DNA from: Allosphingosinicella vermicomposti
GTDB lineage: Bacteria; Pseudomonadota; Alphaproteobacteria; Sphingomonadales; Sphingomonadaceae
Direction of reading: 5' to 3'
DNA length: 64,000 nucleotides
Assembly (NCBI RefSeq): GCF_003012815.1
Contig: NZ_PXYJ01000001.1
Span: forward strand, 496,001 to 560,000
Positions 46,806-55,761 of this stretch are shown here, one piece after another (positions within the stretch are counted from its first letter, which is position 1; each line of letters starts with the position of its first letter). A program made the position numbers and the translations under genes. The notes below the pieces were generated by a model. It was not told the DNA's origin. It made no database searches and saw only the letters and a program-made list of their open reading frames with translations.

Positions 46806-47236
46806 CCTTTGCGAGCGGAAGCTTGATTGGAAGTGAAGAGCCGGTGCAGAACCATCCCGGCGAGCATGGCGACAACGAACAGCCACGGTTGCCAGGCGCC
46901 GAGCACCAATCCTGCGATGGCGGGGCCTGGACAAAAGCCGACGAGGCCCCAACCGATACCGAACATCGCCGCGCCGATTAGCAGCGGGGAATCCAGTTTG
47001 CGGTTTTCCGGAATGAAAAAGCGGGCGGCGAACACAGGGCGAGCGATGCGGCCCCGGACCAGATAGGCGATCGCGGACGGCAGCAGCGCGGCACCCATCA
47101 CAAACGCGAGCGTCGGATCCCAAGCGCCCGCGACATCGAGGAAGGCCTGTACACGTGCGGGATTGACCATGTCGGACAACACCAACCCCGCGCCGAAGAT
47201 GATACCCGCAGTCAGCCCTGGAAGAAGTTTCCGCAT
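46802..47236 (-). CDS. YeeE/YedE-type (DUF6691) sulfur transporter half
   Basis: The 144-residue membrane protein has about four helices. It has the conserved GWGLVGFCPGPAIAGL containing the Cys of the YeeE/YedE family, which carries thiosulfate or polysulfide. ATG 47236 follows GGAGGTTGAG. It pairs with the next gene; together they correspond to one full YeeE-like carrier split in two (PmpA/PmpB type). Confidence 0.9.
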   Translation of the reverse strand: MRKLLPGLTAGIIFGAGLVLSDMVNPARVQAFLDVAGAWDPTLAFVMGAALLPSAIAYLVRGRIARPVFAARFFIPENRKLDSPLLIGAAMFGIGWGLVGFCPGPAIAGLVLGAWQPWLFVVAMLAGMVLHRLFTSNQASARKG

Positions 47237-47237
47237 C

Positions 47238-47666
47238 TCAACCTCCAACCACGTGGCGTTGGATGAACACGACCAAGGCCGCGCTTGCCATGAAAGTGGC
47301 CGTGGCGGCAATGGACCGATGCGACAGCCGAGCGATGCCGCAAACACCGTGCCCGCTGGTACAGCCATTGCCCAATCGCGTTCCGAAGCCGACAAGCAAC
47401 CCGGCGATGATCAAGAGCGGAACTGAAGACGTCACGATCAAATCCGGCTTTCGGACCAAAAATGCAATCAATGTTGCGCCGAGCGGCAGTCCGGCGACGA
47501 AGGCAACGGCTTGCGACCGGGGGGCTCCGCCTGCGCCGATGGTCGATGCGGTCGCCAGCATCCCGCTCACGCCTGCAATGCGTCCGGCCAGGAGGAGGAG
47601 CAACGCGGCAGCGATGCCGATCAGCAGGCCTCCACTTATCGCGACGAGCGGCGCTATCGGTTCCAT
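47238..47666 (-). CDS. YeeE/YedE family sulfur transporter half
   Basis: The 142-residue membrane protein has the signature GFGTRLGNGCTSGHGVCGIARLS, with both family cysteines that hand sulfur through the membrane. It lies directly upstream of the second half. ATG 47666 follows AAGGAGAGACTG. Role in the operon: movement of sulfane sulfur compounds. Confidence 0.92.
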   Translation of the reverse strand: MEPIAPLVAISGGLLIGIAAALLLLLAGRIAGVSGMLATASTIGAGGAPRSQAVAFVAGLPLGATLIAFLVRKPDLIVTSSVPLLIIAGLLVGFGTRLGNGCTSGHGVCGIARLSHRSIAATATFMASAALVVFIQRHVVGG

Positions 47667-47680
47667 GATCAGTCTCTCCT

Positions 47681-48610
47681 TCAAAGCTGGTTGAGCGGGA
47701 GCTTGAGGTAGCTGACCCCATTCTCCTCGGGCTCCGGCATCCGGCCGCCACGCATGTTGACCTGGATCGACGGCAGGATAAGCTTTGGCATCGAAAGGGT
47801 GGCGTCGCGCTGCGTGCGCATCGCGACAAAGTCCTCCTCGCTGACGCCTTCGTGCATGTGGACGTTGCCGGTCCGCTCGGCGCGCATGGTCGTTTCCCAG
47901 ACATATTCGTCGCGGTTCGGGGCCTTGTAATCGTGGCACAGGAATACGCGGCTCTCGTCCGGCAGCTTCATCAGGCGGCGGATCGAGCGATAGAGCTGAC
48001 GCGCGTCGCCTCCCGGAAAGTCCGCCCGCGCCGAACCGTAGTCCGGCATGAACATCGTATCCCCGGTGAAGACGGCGTCCCCAATGATATAGGCCATGTC
48101 CGCCGGCGTATGACCGGGAACGTGGAGCGCGATCAGGGGGATTTCCCCGATCATCAGCGTATCGCCGTCGATCAGCAGACGGTCGAATTGGGAGCCGTCA
48201 CGGGCGAAGCGGGTGCCCTCGTTGAAGATCTTCCCAAAGACATTTTGCACGGTGATGATTCCCGCCCCGATGACGAGCTTTCCGCCGAGTTTCTCCTGAA
48301 GATAGGGTGCGGCGGACAGATGATCGGCATGGGCGTGCGTCTCCAGTAGCCACTCCAGCTTGAGCCCTTCCTCTTTCACATAAGCGATCATCGCATCGGC
48401 GGAGTTAAGGCTCGTCCGCCCCGACGGCTGATCGAAATCGAGCACGCTGTCGATGATCGCAGCCACCTTGGTGACCGGATCGTGCACAACGTAGCTTGCA
48501 GTAAAGGTCGGCTCGTCGAAGAAAGCCTTCACATGCGGGCTACGGATGCGCCCCTGCAATACCGCCTCGGCTTGAGATATTGCACGCTCCAGATTGGTGT
48601 CCTTGTCCAT
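47681..48610 (-). CDS. blh: MBL-fold persulfide dioxygenase (Blh/ETHE1-like)
   Basis: The 309-residue metallo-beta-lactamase-fold protein has the iron site in THAHADHLS, the HVPGHTPADMAYIIGDAVFTGDTMF segment (quoted only in part as GHTPADM and FTGDTMF), and LCHDYKAP. These are typical of persulfide dioxygenases that oxidise glutathione persulfide to sulfite. ATG 48610 follows GAAGGG. It is the first structural gene after the BigR-type repressor, an arrangement established for the bigR operon of Xylella and Agrobacterium in H2S detoxification. Confidence 0.9.
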   Translation of the reverse strand: MDKDTNLERAISQAEAVLQGRIRSPHVKAFFDEPTFTASYVVHDPVTKVAAIIDSVLDFDQPSGRTSLNSADAMIAYVKEEGLKLEWLLETHAHADHLSAAPYLQEKLGGKLVIGAGIITVQNVFGKIFNEGTRFARDGSQFDRLLIDGDTLMIGEIPLIALHVPGHTPADMAYIIGDAVFTGDTMFMPDYGSARADFPGGDARQLYRSIRRLMKLPDESRVFLCHDYKAPNRDEYVWETTMRAERTGNVHMHEGVSEEDFVAMRTQRDATLSMPKLILPSIQVNMRGGRMPEPEENGVSYLKLPLNQL

Positions 48611-48612
48611 GA

Positions 48613-48957
48613 TCAATTTCCCTTCGTTCCGGCGTGTCTCTCCTGTCCAAGTTCCGGGCAGAAGAGGTCGTGGAGAAGTGCGAGCACCTGCTCCGCCTTC
48701 GGATCGCAGACGCGGTAAAAGACGGTCTGGGCTTCCTTCCGGGTGGCAACGAGACCTTCTTCGCGCAATCGCGCAAGGTGCTGTGACAATGCCGATTGGC
48801 TAAGGCCCACAGACTCAGTCAGGTCGCCCGCGGACATCTCGCCAGTTTCGGCGAGATAACAGAGGACAAGCAGGCGCGGCTCACTGGCCAAAGCCTTTAG
48901 CAAATCCACGGCCTGGGCAGCGTGCCGGCTAAAACGGTCAAGAAATTCAGTCTGCAT
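48613..48957 (-). CDS. bigR: ArsR-family repressor, BigR/SqrR type
   Basis: The 114-residue winged-helix repressor has ALASEPRLLVLCYLAETGE, the recognition helix LSQSALSQHLARLREEGLV and YRVCDPKAEQVLALLHDLFCPE. Cys33 and Cys100 match the pair that forms a disulfide or polysulfide bridge in BigR/SqrR and releases DNA when persulfides rise; Cys84 is extra. ATG 48957 is preferred to the GTG just before it. A palindrome lies 6 bp upstream, so the gene is probably autoregulated with the whole operon. Confidence 0.9.
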   Translation of the reverse strand: MQTEFLDRFSRHAAQAVDLLKALASEPRLLVLCYLAETGEMSAGDLTESVGLSQSALSQHLARLREEGLVATRKEAQTVFYRVCDPKAEQVLALLHDLFCPELGQERHAGTKGN

Positions 48958-48962
48958 CACAC

Positions 48963-49013
48963 TCTCTATTAGAGAATGCTAATTTAGAAGAATATAATTA
49001 AATTTCAAGCGGC
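48963..49013 (-). promoter_or_regulatory. Promoter and operator of the bigR sulfur operon
   Basis: On the minus strand, TTGAAA (about 49008-49013), a 16-bp AT-rich spacer, and TAAATT form a good -35/-10 pair. Downstream lies the palindrome TCTCTAATAGAGA (48963-48975), extended with one mismatch to ATTCTCTAATAGAGAGT, just before the start codon. ArsR-type repressors commonly bind in this position. Confidence 0.65.
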
Positions 49014-49189
49014 CACAGGCCGAGGGTAAAGGTCGCCGCAATGACCTCTTCGGGCAGCTATCGGATCATATGCATATTCGCGGACGCCCGAGGTCCGGTT
49101 TGTCCGGCGACAGTCGCGGAAATCCATGATCGCTTATTGCCAAGCGATCACCGAAAGGTGGGGCGTGGACCCGCTAAGCCATCGATTTC

Positions 49190-49264
49190 TGGTGACCCCT
49201 ACGGGAATCGAACCCGTGTTTTCGCCGTGAGAGGGCGACGTCCTGACCGCTAGACGAAGGGGCC
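49190..49264 (-). tRNA. tRNA-Glu (anticodon CTC)
   Basis: The minus strand reads GGCCCCTTCGTCTAGCGGTC... with acceptor stem GGCCCCT/AGGGGTC (one G-U pair). The anticodon loop is CTCTCAC closed by TCGCC/GGCGA, the T-arm has GGGTTCGATTCCC, and CCA is encoded. The anticodon CTC reads GAG. It stands alone between the bigR promoter and the MFS gene. Confidence 0.95.
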
Positions 49265-49311
49265 GCGCGGTGTTTGGAGAAGGCGCGGATATGGGTTTGT
49301 GGCGGCGGCTG

Positions 49312-50541
49312 TCAAGCTCCCGGAGGGCTTAGATCGCGCCGTGCGAACATCATGATGAGGCCACCGCCCGCAGTAACCAGGCCAAGGAAGGCGAAGATCG
49401 GGGCGAGGGCTTGGCCTCGTGTCAGAATGACAAGCGGGACGATCAATGCCGGGATGGTGTTGGTGAGGTTTAGAATGCCGAGATCCCGGGCCCGGTGCCT
49501 GGGCGCCGGAAGTGTTTCCATCGCGAACGCCGAATGAAGCGCGATGAAGATGGAATAGCCCGAGACGAATAATCCATAGGCAAAGGCTGCCATTGACCAG
49601 CTCCCAGCCGTGGCAAGCGTGGGGAGCGCGATCGTCATTGTTAGGGCCGCAAGCGCGATGAAGGGCCTTCGCCGGCCGGAGAAATCTGAGAGGCGGCCGG
49701 CTCCAAGCGTCACCCCAACCGCAACAAGAGTTGCACTGGCGATGAGGGATGCAATGAACTGGTCGTTAGTCATGTTGAATGGGGCAGGGCCGAAACTGCG
49801 ACCTGCGGACATCAGGAAAAGAAAAACATAGGTCGAGACAGTGACGCCAGCAGTTTGCACGAGCAGGCGTGCAAGCCAGACGAGAAAGTAATTGGCGGAA
49901 CGGCGAAGAGGCACGGTCGATGCCTCGACACGCGCGCCTGCGCCTTTTTCCCGGAAGAGGGCGGAAAAAGGCAGTAGGGCCGCGCTTATCAACATACACA
50001 GAACGAAATAGCGTTGCCCCTCGCTTGCCGCGGGTATGACGAGAAGCGCGCCCGACAGGGAAGCAAGAGGGTGGGCGATCGCCAGGAGAGCGGCAACGCG
50101 GCCCTTCTGGCGGTCCGGCACCTCGTCCGCCATCACGGCCACTAAAGGCCCGAGCAGCATATTGATCGCAACCTGAAGGGCGATCACCGCCAGGATCAGA
50201 TCTTGCGGCTCCGTACTTGAATGTATGGCAATATAAGCAGCAAGCGTCCCGATGAAACCCGCGGTGATCCATGGGCGCCGTGTTCTTGATCGCGCCCATG
50301 TGCGATCACTCATCGCGCCGAACAGGATGTTGGCAGCGCTGGCGGCGAGCGCACCCCAGGTTGCAATCGCGCTCATCAGCCGGACTTCATCAGATGGGGC
50401 CACTGCAACGACTTTCAGTGGCAGCAAAATGCTGAAGAACGGGACGAAGGTCAGAAAGGCGCCGAGATATGCAAGCGCGTAAAGGAGAATGGAAGACTGT
50501 CTAATGTGCGGAGCCGGGCCAGGGTCCGCGAGGCCGGTCAT
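49312..50541 (-). CDS. Major facilitator superfamily transporter
   Basis: The 409-residue protein has 12 predicted helices. The loop motif GAMSDRTWARSRTRRPW after helix 2 matches glycoside/sugar-type MFS carriers of the GPH-like kind, and RLSDFSGRRRPF occurs in the second half. Its ATG overlaps the lacI stop (ATGA), so it is co-transcribed with the regulator. With the divergent GH3 glucosidase, it probably imports the glucose or short beta-glucosides released in the periplasm. Confidence 0.88.
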   Translation of the reverse strand: MTGLADPGPAPHIRQSSILLYALAYLGAFLTFVPFFSILLPLKVVAVAPSDEVRLMSAIATWGALAASAANILFGAMSDRTWARSRTRRPWITAGFIGTLAAYIAIHSSTEPQDLILAVIALQVAINMLLGPLVAVMADEVPDRQKGRVAALLAIAHPLASLSGALLVIPAASEGQRYFVLCMLISAALLPFSALFREKGAGARVEASTVPLRRSANYFLVWLARLLVQTAGVTVSTYVFLFLMSAGRSFGPAPFNMTNDQFIASLIASATLVAVGVTLGAGRLSDFSGRRRPFIALAALTMTIALPTLATAGSWSMAAFAYGLFVSGYSIFIALHSAFAMETLPAPRHRARDLGILNLTNTIPALIVPLVILTRGQALAPIFAFLGLVTAGGGLIMMFARRDLSPPGA

Positions 50542-51605
50542 CGCGGGCAGGGCGCGGTCGACTGGCGGACAATCAACTCGAACGGAAGAATGTGCGATCG
50601 CTCCTGCGCCTCGCCATTTTTAACGGTGATCAGCAACTCGGCGGCGGTGGCAGCCATTGGGGCGATCGGTTGCCGAATGGCAGTAAGTGGGGGGAGGGTG
50701 AGCCGCATAGTTGGCGTGTCGTCGAAACTGACGATGGACAGCGCATCGGGGACCGCGATGCGTTGCTCGCGCGCAACGCCAAGGACCGCAAGGGCCATTT
50801 CGCCGCTGCTCGCAATGATCGCAGTGGGCGGATTGTCGAGGGCGAGGAGGCGCCGCGTCGCCTCTGCGCCAGCTTGATAGCTGAAATCGCCAGGTTCGAT
50901 CAGACCCTCGTCCAGGCACTGATGTTTGTGCATCGTATCGCGGAAACCCGCGAGGCGATCCTCGCTCGCACGATATTCGGGAGAGCCGGTAATAAAGCCG
51001 ATCCGGCGATGGCCAAGGCCGTGAAGATGGTCGACCGCCGCGCTGGCTGCGGCCGCATCGTCCATCGCGATGCTGAACCCGTCTTCGCCGCCGCGCGATC
51101 CAAGCCGCGCGAAGGGCACGCCGTAGCGAGAGAGCAAGTCAGAGATAGCTTGATTTTCCGTGTGGGGCGGAGTCAGGATCACGCCGTCAGGGCGGAGCGA
51201 AAGGAGCGCAGCCTCGATCTGCTCGATCATCTTGCCCGAATGGGAATCGACCAGTTCGAAGAGCATGCGATAGCCGAAGTCTGCGGAACGCAGCATGCCG
51301 CCGAGCAGCATCTGGTCGATCCAATCGTTTCCGCGCCCTTCGCGCCAGCCTTCGACCGTCGGCTCTTTGTCGTTCAATGCGAGGATCAGATAGGAGCGCG
51401 ATCCGCTGAGGCCGCGCGCGGCGAGGCTCGGCACATATTTCAGTTTCTCGATCGCTGCCTTCACCCGCTCCTTGACGGCGGGCGTGACGTTCGGACCGTT
51501 GTTGATGACGCGCGACACAGTTTGCAGTGAAACGCCAGCTTCAGCTGCGACATGCTTGATGGTCACGGCCTGACGCTTGCGGGGCGGGTTAAGAGTATCG
51601 CTCAT
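50538..51605 (-). CDS. LacI-family transcriptional regulator
   Basis: The 355-residue protein has an N-terminal HTH (VTIKHVAAEAGVSLQTVSRVINN, positions about 14-36), hinge helix PSLAARGLSG, and a periplasmic-binding-type sugar domain. SIVSFDDTPTMRLTLPPLTAIRQP is typical of the family's C-terminal half. It overlaps the MFS gene and is divergent from the GH3 gene, which it probably represses through the paired GAACG/CGTTC sites at 51752-51774. Confidence 0.92.
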   Translation of the reverse strand: MSDTLNPPRKRQAVTIKHVAAEAGVSLQTVSRVINNGPNVTPAVKERVKAAIEKLKYVPSLAARGLSGSRSYLILALNDKEPTVEGWREGRGNDWIDQMLLGGMLRSADFGYRMLFELVDSHSGKMIEQIEAALLSLRPDGVILTPPHTENQAISDLLSRYGVPFARLGSRGGEDGFSIAMDDAAAASAAVDHLHGLGHRRIGFITGSPEYRASEDRLAGFRDTMHKHQCLDEGLIEPGDFSYQAGAEATRRLLALDNPPTAIIASSGEMALAVLGVAREQRIAVPDALSIVSFDDTPTMRLTLPPLTAIRQPIAPMAATAAELLITVKNGEAQERSHILPFELIVRQSTAPCPR

Positions 51606-51751
51606 CTGTCAATCCTGTGCCTGTCCGGCATCGCGGCGATCGGCGCAGCGGACCACACGTCCGCGCGATTGTTTATATTCGCCCTGAAAGGCCGCTCTCC
51701 CCATCCTTCGGGTGTTAGCTGTAACCTCCACAATCGTCCAGCCCGACATGG

Positions 51752-51774
51752 GAACGTTCTTGAGAGCGTTCACA
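51752..51774. promoter_or_regulatory. Candidate LacI-type operators upstream of the GH3 gene
   Basis: GAACGTTC (51752-51759) is a perfect palindrome with the central CG expected of LacI-family sites. TGAGAGCGTTCACA (51761-51774) is an imperfect second palindrome 12 bp further on. They lie about 95-115 bp before the GH3 start, in the region shared with lacI. The rest of 51606-51867 shows no other clear signal. Confidence 0.5.
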
Positions 51775-51867
51775 AAAATGCTTGCATGACGGATGCTCCG
51801 CCTTCAAACACCGAAGGGCATAGGCGTCCGATGAGAAGCGCCACACGACGATCTTAAGGGGATAAAG

Positions 51868-54381
51868 ATGATGCTGAAACGAGCCTTTGGCGGCGCCTTT
51901 CTGCTATCGACAACGATGTTCGCGGCGATGCCAAGCTTTGCCCAGGATGTGGCGCGCCCCGAAGGGGCTTGGCCCGCCATACAGAGCAAGGTTCAGAAGG
52001 ATGCGGCGATCGAAGCGCGCATTGACGCGATCCTGAAGAAGATGAGCGTCGAGGAGAAAGTCGCGCAGACGATCCAACCCGATATCGGGAGCATCACGCC
52101 GGAGGATGTGCGCAAATACAAGTTTGGCTCGGTCCTCAACGGTGGCAATTCCTCGCCCTACGGCAATGAAACGGGCCCCGCATCGGATTGGGTGAAGCTC
52201 GCCGACGCGTTCTGGGACGCAGCGATGTCGGCTGACTGGGCAGGCGAAAAGATTCCTGTCATGTGGGGATCGGACGCCGTGCACGGCCATGCCAATGTCG
52301 TCGGCGCGACGCTCTTTCCCCATAATATTGGCCTTGGCGCCACCCGCAATCCGGCACTGATCCGCAAGATCGGCGAAGTGACTGCTCGGGAGATGGTTGT
52401 GACCGGCCTCGACTGGGATTTTTCGCCGACCCTCGCCGTCGTTCGCGACGATCGCTGGGGGCGGACTTATGAAGGCTTTTCGGAAGATCCGGAAATCGTG
52501 CGCTCCTATGCGGCGGAGATGGTTGAGGGACTTCAAGGTAAGGCCGGAACGCCGGAGTTCATGGGGCCGGGCAAGGTCATTTCCACCGCCAAGCATTTCA
52601 TCGGCGACGGCGGCACGGAAGGCGGCAAGGATCAGGGGGACAATGTTTCGCCCGCAGATTCCCTGCGCGACATTCATGGCGCCGGCTATGCGCCGGCTGT
52701 GGAAGCGGGCGTACAGTCGATCATGGCGTCCTTTTCGAGCGTACGCGGCGAGAAGGTGCATGGCAGCCGGAGCCTCCTGACGGGCGCGCTCAAGGAACAG
52801 ATGAAGTTTGACGGTTTCGTCGTGGGTGACTGGAACGGCCATGGCCAGGTGCCGGGCTGCACCGTCACGTCCTGCGCCAATTCGATCAATGCAGGCCTCG
52901 ACATGTTCATGGCCCCCGATAGCTGGAAGGGGCTGTACGAAAGCACCCTTGCCCAAGTGAAATCTGGTGAAATCCCGGCGGCGCGGCTCGATGATGCCGT
53001 GCGCCGCATCCTGCGCGTGAAGTTCCGCGCGGGTCTGTTCGATAAGCCCAAACCCTCGGCACGCCCGTTCGCGGGCCGATACGAACTGCTCGGCTCGGCC
53101 GAACATCGCGCCGTCGCACGGCAGGCGGTGCGGGAATCGCTCGTTCTTCTAAAGAACCAAGGCAAGGTGTTACCGATCGCGGCCAACGCCAAGATATTGG
53201 TTGCAGGGGACGGCGCCAATAACCTGCCGAAGCAGTCGGGCGGCTGGACGCTGACCTGGCAAGGGACCGGCATCGACAACAGCCATTTCCCGAACGCCCA
53301 GTCCATTTATGCGGGGATTAAGGAGGCCGCGGATGCGGCAGGTGGCACGGCGGCATTGAGCCCCGACGGCAGCTTTACGGCCAAGCCCGACGTTGCGATC
53401 GTCGTCTTCGGTGAGGAGCCCTATGCCGAATTCATGGGCGACCGCCCAAACCTCGAATATAGCCCGGCCGATAAAAAGGATCTGGCGCTCCTGAAAAAGC
53501 TGAAGGCGGCGGGTATTCCCGTGGTCGCCGTTTTCCTTTCTGGCCGTCCGATGTGGGTTAACCCGGAGATCAACGCGTCCGACGCTTTCGTCGCGGCCTT
53601 TTTGCCGGGTAGCGAGGGCGGCGGCATCGCCGACGTGCTGGTGCGCAAGAAGGACGGTAGCGTCAATCACGACTTCAAGGGCAAGCTTTCTTACTCTTGG
53701 CCGAAGCGGGCGGACCAGACGCCGCTGAACCGGGGCGACGCGAATTACGATCCGCTCTTCGCCTACGGTCATGGCCTCACTTATGCCGACAATAGCGCGG
53801 TTCCGATCCTGTCTGAAGAACGGCCAGTCGGGGCTCAGGCGGGTGCCGACGGCGTCGTGTTCGGGCGCGGCAGCGTTCCTGCAGGATGGCTTTTGACCCT
53901 GACCGACGAGGGCGGGCCGGATGCGACCATCACCGGCAACAAAGGCGCGACGGCGAGCAACCGTTTGAGCATCGCCGGCGTCGACCGGCGGGCGCAGGAA
54001 GATGCGCGGCTATTTACATGGGACGGCACCGGTGCCGCGACGGCACAGATCGCAGCCGCCCAACCGCTGGACCTGTCTCGTGAAACCAATGGCGAACTCA
54101 GCCTTATCGTAGATTATCGCTTGGACGGCGCGCCGACTGGGCCGGTAACGCTGGGAATCGCCGGAACTACGGTGCCGATAACGGGCGCGCTCCGCAGTGC
54201 GAAGGCGAATGAATGGACAAGCATCGCCATTCCGCTCATCTGCTTCAAGAAAGCGGGTGCGGATATGCAGCGGGTCGCAGCGCCCTTCACCATGACGACG
54301 ACCGGGAAGCTGGCTTTCGCGGTGTCCGACGTCCGCATCTCTTACGCTCAAGTGCCGCTCGATCGTTGCGGCGCTGAATGA
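51868..54381 (+). CDS. Exported glycoside hydrolase family 3 beta-glucosidase
   Basis: The 837-residue enzyme has a signal peptide (FLLSTTMFAAMPSFAQ, cleavage before Q or D). The GH3 N-terminal barrel shows GSDAVHGHANV, FSEDPEIVRSYAAEMV and KHFIGDGGTEGGKDQG, with the nucleophile Asp in GFVVGDWNGHG. The alpha/beta sandwich domain (HRAVARQAVRESLVLLKNQG, LSGRPMWVNPEI) ends SWPKRADQTPLN. An extra beta-rich domain of about 190 residues follows. It matches exo-1,4-/1,3-beta-glucosidases (ExoP-like). It acts in the periplasm or outside the cell. ATG 51868 follows AAGGGG. Confidence 0.94.
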   Translation: MMLKRAFGGAFLLSTTMFAAMPSFAQDVARPEGAWPAIQSKVQKDAAIEARIDAILKKMSVEEKVAQTIQPDIGSITPEDVRKYKFGSVLNGGNSSPYGNETGPASDWVKLADAFWDAAMSADWAGEKIPVMWGSDAVHGHANVVGATLFPHNIGLGATRNPALIRKIGEVTAREMVVTGLDWDFSPTLAVVRDDRWGRTYEGFSEDPEIVRSYAAEMVEGLQGKAGTPEFMGPGKVISTAKHFIGDGGTEGGKDQGDNVSPADSLRDIHGAGYAPAVEAGVQSIMASFSSVRGEKVHGSRSLLTGALKEQMKFDGFVVGDWNGHGQVPGCTVTSCANSINAGLDMFMAPDSWKGLYESTLAQVKSGEIPAARLDDAVRRILRVKFRAGLFDKPKPSARPFAGRYELLGSAEHRAVARQAVRESLVLLKNQGKVLPIAANAKILVAGDGANNLPKQSGGWTLTWQGTGIDNSHFPNAQSIYAGIKEAADAAGGTAALSPDGSFTAKPDVAIVVFGEEPYAEFMGDRPNLEYSPADKKDLALLKKLKAAGIPVVAVFLSGRPMWVNPEINASDAFVAAFLPGSEGGGIADVLVRKKDGSVNHDFKGKLSYSWPKRADQTPLNRGDANYDPLFAYGHGLTYADNSAVPILSEERPVGAQAGADGVVFGRGSVPAGWLLTLTDEGGPDATITGNKGATASNRLSIAGVDRRAQEDARLFTWDGTGAATAQIAAAQPLDLSRETNGELSLIVDYRLDGAPTGPVTLGIAGTTVPITGALRSAKANEWTSIAIPLICFKKAGADMQRVAAPFTMTTTGKLAFAVSDVRISYAQVPLDRCGAE

Positions 54382-54393
54382 AGATGAGCGGTG

Positions 54394-54419
54394 AAGGCCG
54401 GGGCTTTAGCCCCGGCCTT
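54394..54419. terminator. Bidirectional intrinsic terminator
   Basis: AAGGCCGGGGC (54394-54404), loop TTTA, and GCCCCGGCCTT (54409-54419) form an 11-bp GC-rich stem ending in TTTC. It lies between the convergent GH3 and DAHP synthase genes and overlaps the last codons and the TAA (54406-54408) of the latter. Confidence 0.85.
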
Positions 54420-55761
54420 TCACTGCATCGTTCAGGATTTCGCTGAGCAGAAAAGCAAGCTCGATCGCCTGGCCGCCATTGAGGCGGGGGTCGCAATGGG
54501 TGTGATAGCGGTCGCCGAGATTGTGCTCGCTCGCACCCCAGGTTCCCCCCGTACATTCGGTGACATCCTGCCCCGTCATTTCGATGTGGATGCCGCCGCC
54601 GATCGTTCCCTCTGCGGCATGAACAGCGAAGAAGCCGCGCACTTCGTCCAGGATGCGGTCGAACGGACGCGTCTTGTAGCCATTGGCCTTGATCGTATTG
54701 CCGTGCATCGGGTCGCACGACCACAAGACGGGGTGGCCCGATAGACGCACGGCTCGGATAAGGGGAGGGAGGAGCCGCTCCACATCGCCATGACCCAAAC
54801 GCGTGATGAGCGTGATACGGCCCCGTTCATGCCCGGGATTGAGCGTATCCAATAGCCGTACCAGCATGTCGGGATTGGTCGAGGGGCCGCATTTGATCCC
54901 GATCGGATTGTCGAGCCCCCGCAGGAACTCGACATGAGCCGATCCTTCAAAACGCGTGCGGTCTCCGATCCACAGGAAATGAGCGGAGCTGCCATAAGCC
55001 CGCCCCCTGGGGCCATCGGACCGCACCAGGGCTTCTTCATAGGGCAGCAACAGCGCTTCATGGCTGGTATAGAAAGATGTGGTCCGAAGCTGCGGAGCGC
55101 TCGCCGGATCGAGGCCGCAGGCGGCGAGGAAATCGAGCGCCTCGTCAACCCGCGCGGCCAGTTCGCGGAACCGGCCTGCCGAGGGGCTGGCGTCTATGAT
55201 CCGGCTGCTCGTTGCCGCCTGATCCATCCGCCCCTGCGCGCCGCTCGCAAAAGCGCGCAGCAGATTGAGTGTTGCTGCCGCCTGCGCATATGCGCGCAAC
55301 ATTCGGGAGGGATCCGCCTGGCGCCCAGTAGGGGCAAAGCCGATGTCGTTGATGATATCGCCGCGATAGGCGGGTAGGGCCACCCCTTCCTTTTCCTCCA
55401 GCTCTGTCGAGCGCGGCTTGGCGAATTGCCCCGCAAGCCGCCCGACCTTGATCACCCGCAGCTTGGAAGCAAAGGCAAGCACCATCGCCATCTGCATGAT
55501 CAGCTGAAAGGTGTCGCGAATATTGTCGGGCGAAAATTCGGCGAAACTCTCCGCGCAATCGCCGCCTTGAAGGAGAAAGGCTCGCCCGTCTGCCGCCTCG
55601 GCAAGGTCTGCCTTGAGGTCGCTGATTTCGTTCGGAAAAACGAGAGGCGGAAAGGATCCGATCTGCGCCAGCGCGTCGGCTAACGCTCCCCGATCGCGAT
55701 AAACGGGCTGCTGCCGTGCTTCAAACTGCCTCCAGCTCGCGGGGGACCATATGTTCGCCAT
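54406..55761 (-). CDS. 3-deoxy-7-phosphoheptulonate synthase, class II
   Basis: The plant-type (AroA-II) DAHP synthase condenses PEP and erythrose 4-phosphate, the first step of the shikimate pathway. The 451-residue protein starts MANIWSPASWR at ATG 55761 after CCGGAGCG. Signatures are LLQGGDCAESF, KVGRLAGQFAKPRS, GPSTNPDMLVRLL, LWSCDPMHGNT and the C-terminal HTHCDPRLNGGQAIELAF. Its start lies inside the end of the epimerase gene (41-bp overlap in another frame). Confidence 0.95.
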   Translation of the reverse strand: MANIWSPASWRQFEARQQPVYRDRGALADALAQIGSFPPLVFPNEISDLKADLAEAADGRAFLLQGGDCAESFAEFSPDNIRDTFQLIMQMAMVLAFASKLRVIKVGRLAGQFAKPRSTELEEKEGVALPAYRGDIINDIGFAPTGRQADPSRMLRAYAQAAATLNLLRAFASGAQGRMDQAATSSRIIDASPSAGRFRELAARVDEALDFLAACGLDPASAPQLRTTSFYTSHEALLLPYEEALVRSDGPRGRAYGSSAHFLWIGDRTRFEGSAHVEFLRGLDNPIGIKCGPSTNPDMLVRLLDTLNPGHERGRITLITRLGHGDVERLLPPLIRAVRLSGHPVLWSCDPMHGNTIKANGYKTRPFDRILDEVRGFFAVHAAEGTIGGGIHIEMTGQDVTECTGGTWGASEHNLGDRYHTHCDPRLNGGQAIELAFLLSEILNDAVKGRG

